A stretch of 34,042 bases of DNA from a virus (IMGVR_UViG_3300031857_000716:1-34042); one strand, 5' to 3'; positions 1 through 7,771 are shown, numbered from the stretch's first letter. Numbers and translations are program-made. The notes: generated from the sequence alone by a model not told the origin.

Positions 1-38
1 CTGCTAACAGCTCTTGTTTGAGCTGCACCAACTGCTAA
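1..38 (+). CDS. 3' end of a structural-type gene (partial)
   Basis: Only the third frame is open at the window edge. It encodes ANSSCLSCTNC and stops with TAA at 36-38, 12 nt before the next ATG. The Cys-x-x-Cys ending resembles the C-terminus of the major capsid protein (CDTCS) and motifs in other virion proteins here. Joined to the window end, this frame continues the head-completion gene that runs off at 34042, which would give a protein of about 143 residues. That join is inference; the upstream part may belong to another gene. Confidence 0.45.
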   Translation, partial: ANSSCLSCTNC

Positions 39-50
39 AACAGACTAACT

Positions 51-620
51 ATGTCTATCTACTATCCTTCATCTTCATGCGGTGGTGGTTCTATTCCTGA
101 CTACTACTGTAACCCGTGCCTTGACTCTTCAGTCATCGAGTACGGTCGTATTCGTTCAATCGCTTTGATTAAGAATACGTATATCAATACTTTGTTGGCT
201 AACCCGACATCTTCATCCGTATGGTCTACCGGTATCAATAACGCTGACATCATCGTTATCTACCAGACCCAAGGTTCTTACGATGGCGGTACTACGGCTG
301 AACTGACAGGCTTTGGAGACAGTGTAACCTACAATGGTAACACTACTCACATCCTGACTTATAAAGACCCGTTTGCGGCTGATAACTGCGACTTCTACAA
401 CGCTATCCGTAACTCTACGGATTACACCATCGCCTTCCGTACATCTACGAAGACATGGTTCGCTGAAGAGCCAGTTACCTTCACCCCGAAAAATGCTGTT
501 GCTGACGATATTCAAGCGGCTATGGCTTGGGAAGTTCAGTGTAAGTGGCAGAACTCCGATTCCCCTTGTGGTTACACCACTCCAGTGGGCATCTTTGATA
601 CCTGCTATATTCACGCATAA
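51..620 (+). CDS. Candidate major tail (tube) protein
   Basis: A 189-residue protein with no family recognised from motifs. It starts at ATG 51 after an A-rich leader without a Shine-Dalgarno sequence. Near the N-terminus it has a Cys/Gly-rich stretch and a CNPC motif, then a soluble, Thr/Asn-rich, apparently beta-rich body with no membrane segment. Codon use (GCT, GGT, GTT, AAC, CTG preferred) looks like that of the major capsid gene, as expected for an abundant protein, and a strong terminator-like hairpin follows at once. Length, expression signature and position after the head-completion gene suggest a tail tube subunit. This is inference from context; another abundant virion protein is possible. 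Confidence 0.6.
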   Translation: MSIYYPSSSCGGGSIPDYYCNPCLDSSVIEYGRIRSIALIKNTYINTLLANPTSSSVWSTGINNADIIVIYQTQGSYDGGTTAELTGFGDSVTYNGNTTHILTYKDPFAADNCDFYNAIRNSTDYTIAFRTSTKTWFAEEPVTFTPKNAVADDIQAAMAWEVQCKWQNSDSPCGYTTPVGIFDTCYIHA

Positions 621-625
621 TTAAC

Positions 626-649
626 AGGGCAGCCCCGTAAGGTTGCCCT
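626..649 (+). terminator. Rho-independent-type terminator
   Basis: The arms AGGGCAGCC (626-634) and GGTTGCCCT (641-649) pair over 9 bp with one G-T wobble around a 6-nt loop, followed by TATTTA. It sits 5 nt after the stop of the abundant-looking gene at 51-620 and would end or attenuate that transcript before the weaker downstream genes. Confidence 0.75.
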
Positions 650-679
650 TATTTAATCACTAAAAAACAAACCTAAAAA

Positions 680-1075
680 ATGTCATCTACTTGGATTTCA
701 ATGCCCGTTGAGAATGCTAAAGAAGTCGTTCAGCGGCAAATACAAGCTCTATCAGGAACGTTAACCAACTACACAAGTTCTATCGTTACCTATGAAGCTG
801 ACTGCGAGGTATACTTTGATACCAACTATCTTACCAACTTATTTTCCTATAACCAAGACTACGTGTACTTTGGTTATTGGTACTTTGCCACCGATACCGT
901 TATTCCTGAGAGTACTATGCGTATCAATATGGATGACAATCAGGCTACTACGGATGTCTTTGACTCATCAATCTATCCGGTATCACAGTCACACGCTCCA
1001 TTCATTTGGAATAATGTGGTAGCGGCTCCCATAACTCCAGTATCTTTTATCGGATATAAATTCAAGCTAGTATAA
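680..1075 (+). CDS. Unknown virion-region protein, 131 aa
   Basis: Unrecognised. It starts at ATG 680 behind an A-rich leader (CCTAAAAAATG). It is rich in Tyr, Phe and Thr, has no membrane segment or catalytic motif, and reads like a compact beta-rich structural protein. Its stop overlaps the next start (TAATG, 1073-1077), so the two are probably translationally coupled. It lies between the candidate tail tube gene and the exported/lysis proteins, so a head-tail or tail accessory role is possible but not shown. Confidence 0.6.
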   Translation: MSSTWISMPVENAKEVVQRQIQALSGTLTNYTSSIVTYEADCEVYFDTNYLTNLFSYNQDYVYFGYWYFATDTVIPESTMRINMDDNQATTDVFDSSIYPVSQSHAPFIWNNVVAAPITPVSFIGYKFKLV

Positions 1076-1269
1076 TGGAAACATCTAAACTCATTCAGGA
1101 AATCTTCAGCAATGAAGACTATACCAAGGCTGCTATAACAGCCTACCTTTTGACGGGTGAATCTATGTGGTCTATGCTTGAAACCATAGCTAGTGACTGC
1201 AATGAAGAAGCCGATTGCCTCGAAGAAATTTACCATCGTTTACGTTTGAAAATCTCTGACAATGTTTAA
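1075..1269 (+). CDS. Unknown small acidic helical protein, 64 aa
   Basis: Unrecognised. It starts at the ATG of a TAATG overlap with the upstream gene and overlaps the next gene by 8 nt. It is acidic and mostly helical by composition, with two cysteines near residues 42 and 48, and has no signal peptide or membrane segment. Tight packing between two plausible genes supports it being real. Confidence 0.55.
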   Translation: METSKLIQEIFSNEDYTKAAITAYLLTGESMWSMLETIASDCNEEADCLEEIYHRLRLKISDNV

Positions 1270-1795
1270 GACCTACCTCACCGCCGTAGCCATCATGGCT
1301 ACCCTTTCCGTTCAAGCCCAAAAGGCACGGAAGAAACCTACCACCACAACGGTAACCACTACCACCACCACCACGGATACCTTATATACCCGTTGTGAGA
1401 TGACACCAGTGGCCACCGGGTGGATAATGCCTACCGTCAACATAACCAATATCGATACCACTCATCGGTTATCCTTTATCCATGATCCAGCTTTCGGAGC
1501 TATCATGAAGGATGCCCTTGTTATCGCTTTCGATGCTGTCAACGTGCCGGGTAAGACCGTCAAAGGTTATATGCTACTTGCAGGACCATGCGACGGTCGT
1601 GTGGGATGCGGTACCGCCAATGGTCTTTATGCCGCTCAAGTAACCTATGAGGTAACACAGCCCCGCTTCGATATCCTGATGGGATTGTCATGGCTCGGTA
1701 CTGGTATCTACGATGGTATCATATCGGTATCCTTTACCGATAACTGTATCATGTACTCCCAACCGTTTAAATTTCGTGGCCCTGCCATCTACTAA
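1262..1795 (+). CDS. Exported protein with poly-Thr linker
   Basis: A 177-residue protein with a clear Sec-type signal peptide: Lys3, a hydrophobic core over residues 5-17, and a likely cleavage after the SVQAQ/A region near residues 19-22. The mature N-terminus is basic (KARKK) and leads into a run of more than a dozen Thr with few interruptions, a likely extended linker. The remaining ~135 residues contain paired cysteines (GPCDGRVGCG) and look beta-rich. Export together with the lipoprotein downstream suggests a periplasmic or cell-surface role during infection, such as lysis or superinfection exclusion. No family recognised. Confidence 0.7.
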   Translation: MFKTYLTAVAIMATLSVQAQKARKKPTTTTVTTTTTTTDTLYTRCEMTPVATGWIMPTVNITNIDTTHRLSFIHDPAFGAIMKDALVIAFDAVNVPGKTVKGYMLLAGPCDGRVGCGTANGLYAAQVTYEVTQPRFDILMGLSWLGTGIYDGIISVSFTDNCIMYSQPFKFRGPAIY

Positions 1796-1807
1796 AGAAA
1801 CCATACT

Positions 1808-1978
1808 ATGAAAAAATCAATCCTATTCCTTTCCCTAGTAGCCGCTTCATGCGCTACCCCGTCCGCTCCTACTACGGAGACCGTTGACACCGTGACCATC
1901 GACACCGCTATCGTAGTAGATACCGTGGTAAACGCTGACACCGTAATAGCCGATACCAATGAAGTCGTGGTACAATAA
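1808..1978 (+). CDS. Small lipoprotein; candidate outer spanin
   Basis: A 56-residue ORF starting at ATG 1808. It begins MKKSILFLSLVAASC, a lysine-headed hydrophobic signal with a lipobox-like AASC (Cys15 would be lipidated). The mature ~41 residues are Pro/Thr-rich and then repeat a [VI]-[DA]-T pattern. Small size, lipidation and position in the lysis region fit an Rz1-type outer-membrane spanin subunit; a superinfection-exclusion lipoprotein is the main alternative. Its last 20 nt overlap the start of the next gene in another frame. That the lipid signal is real is well supported; the spanin role is inference. Confidence 0.7.
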   Translation: MKKSILFLSLVAASCATPSAPTTETVDTVTIDTAIVVDTVVNADTVIADTNEVVVQ

Positions 1979-2726
1979 CACCCTTGACGATACCGTTAGC
2001 ACATCCGTTACGGCCACTAAACAGGACGTAGATTGGATGAACGCTAACCGTTTCAGCCCTACGGAGACGCAATACGCCTCCCTTTACATCGCTTCATCTT
2101 TAGTCAAACACGCCAACTTCCCCGGCATCGTTGGCTACGCATCTACCAAGAACATTAAGATGGGACTGGCTTACAGTAGCACGTCTCAAATCGATACCCT
2201 GTTAGCCTATAACAAGGCTCAAACGGATATCACAAAGAAGTTAGTCTATGCCATAACCGAGCTTGAACCCTATAACACGGGTGACTATGCCGGGATGACT
2301 ACCAAGATGCAGTACGCATACCCTAAACTCAAAGCATCAGGACTGAAGCACCTTGTTTACATGGGATGGCCAACGGATAGCTATTGGGCTACCATCGTTC
2401 AGAACTGCGATGAAATCAATCTCCATTGCTACCGAACCTCCGCTGACATGACACCTTCCGGAATTTGGGGATATGTTCAGAAACGCCTCGGACTTATCGC
2501 TGATGCCTGTAAGGCTCAAAATAAGCTCCTAAAGGTCAACATCCTGTATTCCTGCGAGCCTTCCTTCGCATACGACTGGTTCAAGGCCAACGGATGGAAC
2601 GCCGCTCACAACGTGTTTTTAGGGCAATATGCCACCAAGGCCACAGCTAATATGAAAGCCTTTCTGAATGTCAATGATTTTGCTATCTTTGTAAGTAAGT
2701 ATGGCAAGCAGATAAAGCCGTTATGA
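1959..2726 (+). CDS. TIM-barrel-like protein, possible glycoside hydrolase
   Basis: A 255-residue protein starting at ATG 1959 inside the lipoprotein gene. Strand-like segments recur at spacings expected of a (beta/alpha)8 barrel: SLYIAS near residue 41, IKMGLAYS near 66, KLVYAITELEPYN near 93, LKHLVYMGW near 130, CDEINLHCYR near 150 and LLKVNILYSCEP near 190. The Glu residues of ITELEPYN are plausible catalytic acids by analogy with barrel glycosidases. There is no signal peptide of its own. It sits between the lipoprotein and the membrane/coiled-coil protein of the lysis region, so degradation of a cell-envelope polysaccharide is a reasonable idea. Fold assignment is by eye; function is unproven. 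Confidence 0.55.
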   Translation: MKSWYNNTLDDTVSTSVTATKQDVDWMNANRFSPTETQYASLYIASSLVKHANFPGIVGYASTKNIKMGLAYSSTSQIDTLLAYNKAQTDITKKLVYAITELEPYNTGDYAGMTTKMQYAYPKLKASGLKHLVYMGWPTDSYWATIVQNCDEINLHCYRTSADMTPSGIWGYVQKRLGLIADACKAQNKLLKVNILYSCEPSFAYDWFKANGWNAAHNVFLGQYATKATANMKAFLNVNDFAIFVSKYGKQIKPL

Positions 2727-2998
2727 CCGAAACCGATGTCCTCTCCGTCATTTATAAGTTTGCTACACCTATCCTTATTGGTGTGGTCTCTTATTTCCTT
2801 AAGGGTATTGGCAAGACAGTCCGTCAGATTGAGTCAGACATTACACGCTTCCGCATTGAATATGAAGGCCACCGTGTCATACTGCAAGAACACAAAGAAA
2901 GGCTTGAGAAAATCGAAAATAAGCTCGACCAGAACGATAGAGACCTCAAAGTATTCTACATGGAATTTGCTTCAGACCTTAAAAAAAGACAATCCTAA
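2723..2998 (+). CDS. N-terminal TM plus coiled-coil protein; candidate inner spanin
   Basis: 91 residues, starting in an ATGA overlap with the upstream stop. Residues 8-27 form one hydrophobic segment (FATPILIGVVSYFLKGIG). The rest is a charged helix with heptad-like spacing of Ile/Leu, ending basic. An N-terminal anchor with a coiled coil matches inner-membrane spanin subunits and also XhlA-like lysis accessory proteins. The lipoprotein at 1808-1978 would be the outer partner. The order differs from classical nested Rz/Rz1, so the pairing is a hypothesis. Confidence 0.6.
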   Translation: MTETDVLSVIYKFATPILIGVVSYFLKGIGKTVRQIESDITRFRIEYEGHRVILQEHKERLEKIENKLDQNDRDLKVFYMEFASDLKKRQS

Positions 2999-3013
2999 AA
3001 CCATAAAAGTAAA

Positions 3014-3376
3014 ATGAAAAACAAATCACTCGTAGTACAAATCCTTTCCATGGCTGTCGTATTAGCCGGTATCTATGGCGGTTTCTTTGGTCCTACAGGA
3101 CAGGCCGCTCTTGGTGTTCTTTCGTTCGCCATCACCGCCCTACTTCAGTCTCCTATCCTGTCATCAGGCACATGGCCTACGGGATGGGAAAAGTCTATCT
3201 GGGTTGCACAGATTGCAGGTGTGGTTATTCAGGTAGCTAACTTCGCAGCTGAGTCATCCGTTATCGACCCTGCCGTGGTTAACATCTTCGTCCTTACCCT
3301 GAACGCTTTCCTTACGACCTTCGTGAAGGACTTCGGATCAGGAAGCATGGTGTCTGCTAAGACCCCCTGCGAATAA
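3014..3376 (+). CDS. Small integral membrane protein, holin-like
   Basis: A 120-residue protein with about four hydrophobic segments, near residues 5-25, 31-48, 63-80 and 88-106. The loops contain Gly, Trp and Pro (SGTWPTGWEK). It has no enzymatic motif. It lies between the candidate inner spanin and the 3-TM holin and is followed by a terminator, so it is probably part of the lysis module as a second holin, antiholin or pinholin-like protein. The family was not recognised. Confidence 0.6.
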   Translation: MKNKSLVVQILSMAVVLAGIYGGFFGPTGQAALGVLSFAITALLQSPILSSGTWPTGWEKSIWVAQIAGVVIQVANFAAESSVIDPAVVNIFVLTLNAFLTTFVKDFGSGSMVSAKTPCE

Positions 3377-3407
3377 TACCTTTTGGGTTCTCTCTGTTGT
3401 GTTCATG

Positions 3408-3439
3408 GGGCGGTTGGTAGAAATACCGCCGCCCTTTTT
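3408..3439 (+). terminator. Rho-independent-type terminator
   Basis: GGGCGG (3408-3413) and GGTA (3416-3419) pair with TACC (3424-3427) and CCGCCC (3429-3434) around a GAAA tetraloop, with a small TT/G internal loop, followed by TTTTT. This is the most canonical terminator in the window, and it separates the membrane-protein gene from the holin-endolysin pair. Confidence 0.85.
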
Positions 3440-3450
3440 ACTTACCTACC

Positions 3451-3870
3451 ATGGCTATTCCAATACCTATAATAGATGCCGCCCTTAAGATTATTGAAAA
3501 GGTCATCCCCGACAAAGAAGCTAGGGAAAAGGCTAAGCTGGAACTTCTTAAAGAGGAAAACCGTAGTACTCTTGAGGAAGTTAAGACCGACTTATCCGCC
3601 ATCGTAGCTGAAGCCAACAGCAGTGACAAATGGACTAGCCGGGCAAGGCCGTCATTCCTTTACTTGATGTACTTCTGTATCCTGCTATGTTTCTTTGGGG
3701 CCATCGTAGGGATATGGTTTCCTACCCATGTAGAAACCGCCGCTTATAATCTGCAGAACCTATTACTGGCTATCCCCGAATCCCTTTGGTGGCTCTTTGG
3801 TGCCGGATACCTTGGATATACCGGTGGTCGCACCTTCGATAAATGGAAACAAACCAAAGTAGGAAAATGA
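3451..3870 (+). CDS. Holin, 3-TM GTA-type family
   Basis: A 139-residue inner-membrane protein that would form lesions to release the endolysin at the end of infection. The N-terminal third is an amphipathic charged helix. The family signature follows near residues 58-67 (DKWTSRARPS), then hydrophobic segments near 68-90 and 103-127, the second ending in a Gly-rich GYLGYTGGR turn. Length and layout match the 'holin of 3TMs, for gene-transfer release' family (GTA_holin_3TM). Its stop overlaps the start of the peptidase gene (ATGA at 3867-3870), the usual holin-endolysin coupling. Confidence 0.85.
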   Translation: MAIPIPIIDAALKIIEKVIPDKEAREKAKLELLKEENRSTLEEVKTDLSAIVAEANSSDKWTSRARPSFLYLMYFCILLCFFGAIVGIWFPTHVETAAYNLQNLLLAIPESLWWLFGAGYLGYTGGRTFDKWKQTKVGK

Positions 3871-4349
3871 CCGAGGCCGAAAAATACAACCGCCTGATAG
3901 CTCGCTACGGTAATCCGATGCGTAATCCAAAGGCTTTTGAGGCCGAATGGATGATAATGTGGAACGTCCCCATGTGGATAGATACCCACATCCCGGCACT
4001 ACCTAACCGTATGTATGTCAATAAGGATATCGTCCCAGTCCTAGAACATACCCTTAACAATATCATAAGTCTTGGAGCTTACAAAGAGATTAAGACCTAT
4101 GACGGTATGTTCAATATCCGTTACATCAGAGGCTCAAAGACAAAACTTTCCATACATTCTTGGGGACTGGCAATAGACCTTAACGCCGCTAACAACCCGT
4201 TGGGAAAAACTAAGGCCGAATGTATTGCTTTGGGACTTAATCCTTTTACTACCTTGTTTGATGAAGTTTGGCGGGATGCCGGATGGACCTGTGGGATAGA
4301 CTTTAAACGAGGGGATGGGATGCACTTTGAATACACAGCACACCTATAA
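3867..4349 (+). CDS. Endolysin, M15 family zinc peptidase
   Basis: A 160-residue peptidase expected to cleave the peptide stems of peptidoglycan. The zinc site of M15 (VanY / phage L-Ala-D-Glu peptidase type) is visible: H97 and D104 in SIHSWGLAIDLN and H153 in GMHFEY. There is no signal peptide, so release depends on the holin just upstream. The start at 3867 is chosen because it makes the ATGA overlap with the holin stop; an in-frame ATG at 3843 would add 8 residues inside the holin gene. Its stop overlaps the next start. Confidence 0.88.
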   Translation: MTEAEKYNRLIARYGNPMRNPKAFEAEWMIMWNVPMWIDTHIPALPNRMYVNKDIVPVLEHTLNNIISLGAYKEIKTYDGMFNIRYIRGSKTKLSIHSWGLAIDLNAANNPLGKTKAECIALGLNPFTTLFDEVWRDAGWTCGIDFKRGDGMHFEYTAHL

Positions 4350-4666
4350 TGATTATCACCTGTAACCGTATCATTTTCCCGCCATCGTTAGAAGATGATG
4401 ATGAGGTTATCCGTGAGGCCAAGATACGGCAGAACGCTAAGAACATCCGTAAGCGTAAGTTTACCTTCCACATCGAAGATGTTGAGAAATACGGTGAACA
4501 TGAAGACAATAGATTTACAGAGCTGTGGTTTTATTATGAGACCATTGTCATAGAGATGACCTTTGAAAAGTTTGACCAAATGTACCGGGAATGGTACGAA
4601 GAAGCACAAATTCAAGAAGACGAAGAACAGGATGATGGCTTTCGCTTTTGGATACCTCTAAACTGA
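4349..4666 (+). CDS. Unknown acidic protein, 105 aa
   Basis: Unrecognised soluble protein. It is strongly acidic, with DDDE near residue 16 and a Glu/Asp-rich tail (EDEEQDD), and basic in the middle (RKRKF). The start is in an overlap with the endolysin stop (TAATG) and its stop TGA shares bases with the ATG of the metallophosphoesterase at 4666. It appears cotranscribed with both. No domain assigned. Confidence 0.6.
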   Translation: MIITCNRIIFPPSLEDDDEVIREAKIRQNAKNIRKRKFTFHIEDVEKYGEHEDNRFTELWFYYETIVIEMTFEKFDQMYREWYEEAQIQEDEEQDDGFRFWIPLN

Positions 4667-5685
4667 TGGGAGTAAACACAACCACTAAAGGACATATAGT
4701 AGTTCAGTATCTTAAAAAGTTCGGCGGACTATCTCACAAACAGATAGGTAAGAAAATCTTTGAAGACCATCCGACCGTCTTTACCGATGTTACCCATGCC
4801 TATAACATGGTCCGCTACTATGCAGGTACCAAAGGTAAACACTCTAGAAAATGTCTAGGCAAAAACGAGACTACCATGATAGCTAAACAGAATGCCGATG
4901 TACTCAAACGATGGGGACTCCAAAAGTCAAAGGCCAAAGGAAAAAAGTTTTATCAAATCCCGGCAGATAAAGATAAGGTTCTTTGGATTTCGGATATACA
5001 TATTCCTAATCATGACGAGACAGCCCTAACGACAGCTCTGGAGTACGGCCTAGCCAACAAAGCTAACTGCATAGTTATCGGTGGCGACCTATTGGATAAC
5101 GCCCCGTTTACCCGATTCCGTACCCCACCTAATAAGAAAAGAGCCAGAGAATACTTTGACATGGCTACGGACTTCCTATCGGCGCTACGTCTCAACTTCC
5201 CAAAGGCCCTGATCATCTATATGGAAGGAAACCACGACCGTTGGTACGTGGACTGGCTTATCGACCATTGCGCCATCGTATTCGATGACCCTCACTACCA
5301 ACTGGAGACCCGCCTAGGACTAGCGGACCTGAATATAGAGTACCTAAAGGAAAGCGTTATCGTTAAGGCAGGAAAGCTCCCGATGCTGCATGGTCACACC
5401 ATCGTTAGGGGTGTCTTTGCGCCTGTAAACGCCGCCCGTGGTGCTTACGTCCGTAGTAAGCATAACCTATTGATAGGACATACGCATCAAGTCTCTATGC
5501 ACTCTGAAAAGGACATCACTGGTAAGGCAACCAAGACATGGAGTACCGGCTGTCTGTGTACCTTATCGCCTGACTATGACCCGCATAACACAAAGCACGG
5601 TCATGGTTTCGCCTTTATAGAGACCGAACCGTCAGGGGCGTTTACGGTAAAGAATTTCGAGATTGTGGATGGTATAATTCGGTAG
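4666..5685 (+). CDS. Calcineurin-like metallophosphoesterase
   Basis: A 339-residue two-metal phosphoesterase. Its motifs run in the expected order: D110-x-H112 (SDIHIP), GGD141, GN189-H190-D, H242 in HGH, and GHTH with H272 and H274. Residues 1-100 are an extra N-terminal region rich in Lys that contains a helix-turn-helix-like stretch (GLSHKQIGKKIF), suggesting DNA binding. Phage enzymes of this kind include SbcD-like nucleases and protein or nucleotide phosphatases; the substrate cannot be told here. Start 4666 (TGATG overlap) is preferred to the in-frame TTG at 4648. Confidence 0.85.
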   Translation: MGVNTTTKGHIVVQYLKKFGGLSHKQIGKKIFEDHPTVFTDVTHAYNMVRYYAGTKGKHSRKCLGKNETTMIAKQNADVLKRWGLQKSKAKGKKFYQIPADKDKVLWISDIHIPNHDETALTTALEYGLANKANCIVIGGDLLDNAPFTRFRTPPNKKRAREYFDMATDFLSALRLNFPKALIIYMEGNHDRWYVDWLIDHCAIVFDDPHYQLETRLGLADLNIEYLKESVIVKAGKLPMLHGHTIVRGVFAPVNAARGAYVRSKHNLLIGHTHQVSMHSEKDITGKATKTWSTGCLCTLSPDYDPHNTKHGHGFAFIETEPSGAFTVKNFEIVDGIIR

Positions 5686-5734
5686 TTGTAACCTTTTCTT
5701 GTTTGGTGACGTTCAACCCGCTAAACAAATTACT

Positions 5735-5890
5735 ATGAAATTAGAAAACATACTTATCATTTTTGCTGTAATTATGATATTTACGGCAATCATCGGCTTC
5801 GCAGAGAACTCTATCCTTTTATTCGGTATCCCTATGGCCGTACTTTATGTGCTGTGGCTCATAGACTTACGATTGAGACGTAAGAATTAG
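5735..5890 (+). CDS. Small membrane protein, 51 aa
   Basis: ATG 5735 gives 51 residues with two hydrophobic segments (about residues 4-21 and 24-42) and a basic C-terminus (RLRRKN), the topology of a hairpin inner-membrane peptide. The longer in-frame TTG start at 5699 adds unconserved-looking residues and is less likely. The role is unknown; it is the last gene before the promoter of the recombination operon. Confidence 0.5.
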   Translation: MKLENILIIFAVIMIFTAIIGFAENSILLFGIPMAVLYVLWLIDLRLRRKN

Positions 5891-5903
5891 GGTACTACCC
5901 CTA

Positions 5904-5935
5904 TTTACAGGTGGTGGTTCTACAATGTACATTTG
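5904..5935 (+). promoter_or_regulatory. Bacteroidota-type promoter for the early operon
   Basis: TACATTTG at 5928-5935 matches the Bacteroidota -7 consensus TAnnTTTG exactly. Twenty nt upstream, TTTA at 5904-5907 is one base from the -33 box TTTG, and the spacing lies in the known 19-21 nt range. Transcription would start near 5942, about 24 nt before the ATG at 5966, and would read through the recombination genes. A short imperfect GC hairpin around 5888-5903 precedes it. Confidence 0.7.
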
Positions 5936-5965
5936 TGCATATCAAAACCCCTAAAAAATTATATC

Positions 5966-6223
5966 ATGTCCTACGACGATTACAAACTCGACAATCCGTA
6001 CTCAGAACGCTACGAACGTGAACCTGACTACGATGCTATCTTTGAGCAACGCCGTGAAGCTGAACACTTCCGTAAGATTGCAGACTACCATGACTTCATG
6101 CAGTCAGTTATCCGTAAAGAGTTCGATGCTGCCAACTACGACCTTCAAAAGTTCATCATTCAAATGGCCATCTACTTTGGATACCGTGAGCTGGCAGCAG
6201 AGATGGAAAGGGACATCCAATGA
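5966..6223 (+). CDS. Unknown early protein, 85 aa
   Basis: First gene of the early operon. ATG 5966 follows an A-rich leader and is preferred to an in-frame GTG at 5933, which lies inside the promoter. The protein is highly charged and Tyr-rich at the N-terminus, then helical. Its stop overlaps the next start (ATGA). No family recognised. Confidence 0.6.
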   Translation: MSYDDYKLDNPYSERYEREPDYDAIFEQRREAEHFRKIADYHDFMQSVIRKEFDAANYDLQKFIIQMAIYFGYRELAAEMERDIQ

Positions 6224-6480
6224 TGTTCCCTTACGACCAAAGGCGGTTGAAAAGGATGCTCGATAAGCATAAGCACCAATTCAACCGCTCACTGATGCTC
6301 CAGAAAGCCATCGAGAATATGCCTACCAATACCATCGAGTACGAATACTCTTTCCGTGACCTTGTCAACGCCCGGCTCGAATGTATTGCAACAGATAAAA
6401 AGATATACCAGAACTTCATAACAACCCAAGAACATGAACAAATCAGAAACAATCAACGAGCTAGCGACAGCCTTGAGTAA
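6220..6480 (+). CDS. Unknown early protein, 86 aa
   Basis: Unrecognised basic, helical protein. The start ATGATG at 6220 overlaps the previous stop, and the 3' end overlaps the ERF gene by 47 nt. Many Lys, Arg and His in the first 30 residues allow nucleic-acid binding, but no defined domain is visible. It is translated between two early genes, so it is probably expressed with the recombination module. Confidence 0.55.
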   Translation: MMFPYDQRRLKRMLDKHKHQFNRSLMLQKAIENMPTNTIEYEYSFRDLVNARLECIATDKKIYQNFITTQEHEQIRNNQRASDSLE

Positions 6481-7012
6481 GGCTCAAGCCGTTATAAAAG
6501 GTGCCGTAGAAGACAGCACAAACCCACATTTCCGTAGTAAGTACGCCTCCCTGCAATCTTACATCGATGCCGCCCGTGACCCACTCAGTAAGAACGGACT
6601 GGCAATAACTCAATTGCTAACGGACATCCACTGCGAGAATATGAACCTAGTAACCATTGAGACCGTCCTGATGCACTCATCCGGCCAATGGATTAGCTCT
6701 ACCTTTAGCGTTCCTGTCTCCAAGGCTGACGCTCAAGGATTCGGTTCTGCCGTCACCTATGCACGCCGTTACTCCTTTGCCGCCATCGTAGGTATCGCCC
6801 CAGTGGATGATGACGGACAAGCGGCTACACAACAGCCAGTGCCGGTAGCTAAGTCCGCAAAGCTCCCTGCTAAAGTATCCGTAGCTATCAATGCCGCTAA
6901 CAGCATCGAAGAGGTGAACGCCGTGGCTAAGACAATGCCGGAATACCACAACCATCCTGACTTCCGTAACCTAGTACAAAAGAGAAGGGAGGCCTTGAAT
7001 GTTAACGCCTGA
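6434..7012 (+). CDS. ERF-family single-strand annealing protein
   Basis: A 192-residue recombinase that anneals complementary single strands, the phage equivalent of Red beta. Family features are clear: NPHFRSKYASL near residue 32, the KNGLAITQ segment near 53, and the QGFGSAVTYARRYSFAA-x-VG block near 101 followed by DDDGQAA. The C-terminal third is Ala/Pro-rich then basic, as in other ERF proteins. It overlaps the RecE-like exonuclease by 14 nt; annealing protein plus exonuclease is the standard phage recombination pair, used for genome circularisation and repair. Confidence 0.9.
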   Translation: MNKSETINELATALSKAQAVIKGAVEDSTNPHFRSKYASLQSYIDAARDPLSKNGLAITQLLTDIHCENMNLVTIETVLMHSSGQWISSTFSVPVSKADAQGFGSAVTYARRYSFAAIVGIAPVDDDGQAATQQPVPVAKSAKLPAKVSVAINAANSIEEVNAVAKTMPEYHNHPDFRNLVQKRREALNVNA

Positions 7013-7769
7013 CATCATCTACCCTATCAGTAACAGTCGGTTGACCGCTTTTAAGCGGTCGCCACTGCACCTGATACACTACCTGACACAGCCTAAAGAT
7101 GCCACTCCGGCGATGACCTTCGGTTCTGCCTTCCACGCCTACCTACTCGAACCCGATAAGTTCAACAGCCTTTACGCTGTCGCTCCAGAGGTGGACCGCC
7201 GTACCAAAGATGGCAAGCTAGAGTTTGATAAGTTCGTCTATGAGTCCGATGGTAAGACCGTGTTGACCAATTCTGACAAGTCAAAAATTGTCAACATGGC
7301 TGAAGCCGTATATGCTAACCCTATCGCCGCTGAACTGATGCAGCAGCTCGTAGCTACCGAGGTGTACCGGGAGTGGACCAGTGACGGCCTTAAGCTACCA
7401 ATGCGTGGTATTATCGATGGCATCGCTACCGACTTCATGTTAGACATCAAGACCTGCATGGATGCCACTCCTAACAAGTTCCAACGGGATGCGTGGTTTA
7501 TGTCCTACCACCGTCAAGCTGCTATCTACCTTGACAGTGACCATAGCATCCTTGACTTTTACTTTATCGCCATCGAGAAAGATGCACCCTACGGAGTATC
7601 GGTTCACAAGGTCACCAATAGTATGCTTGACAAAGGTCGTGAGATATACCTTGACCAACTTATCGAATATAAGGCGTGGGCTGATGCCGGTTGCCCTGCC
7701 GCAGGATATGAATACTGGCATTACTCAGGAACCCACGAATGGGAACTACCAACCTACTTATCTATCTAA
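6999..7769 (+). CDS. RecE-like PD-(D/E)XK exonuclease
   Basis: A 256-residue nuclease that probably resects double-stranded ends to give single strands for the ERF protein. The N-terminus has the family pattern of a KRSPLH helix followed by FGSAFHAYLLEP (about residues 41-52). The catalytic core shows R-G-x-I-D-G near residues 136-141 and the D-x-K of MLDIKT near 147-152, then a Q/Y helix (YHRQAAIYLD). Length and order match the exodeoxyribonuclease VIII C-terminal / DUF3799 group. Confidence 0.87.
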   Translation: MLTPDIIYPISNSRLTAFKRSPLHLIHYLTQPKDATPAMTFGSAFHAYLLEPDKFNSLYAVAPEVDRRTKDGKLEFDKFVYESDGKTVLTNSDKSKIVNMAEAVYANPIAAELMQQLVATEVYREWTSDGLKLPMRGIIDGIATDFMLDIKTCMDATPNKFQRDAWFMSYHRQAAIYLDSDHSILDFYFIAIEKDAPYGVSVHKVTNSMLDKGREIYLDQLIEYKAWADAGCPAAGYEYWHYSGTHEWELPTYLSI

Positions 7770-7771
7770 TA

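Noticed and set aside
213-614. 133-aa minus-strand ORF opposite the candidate tail tube gene
   Set aside because: Long only because the highly biased plus-strand codons avoid stops in the complement; no start context or gene neighbours on that strand.
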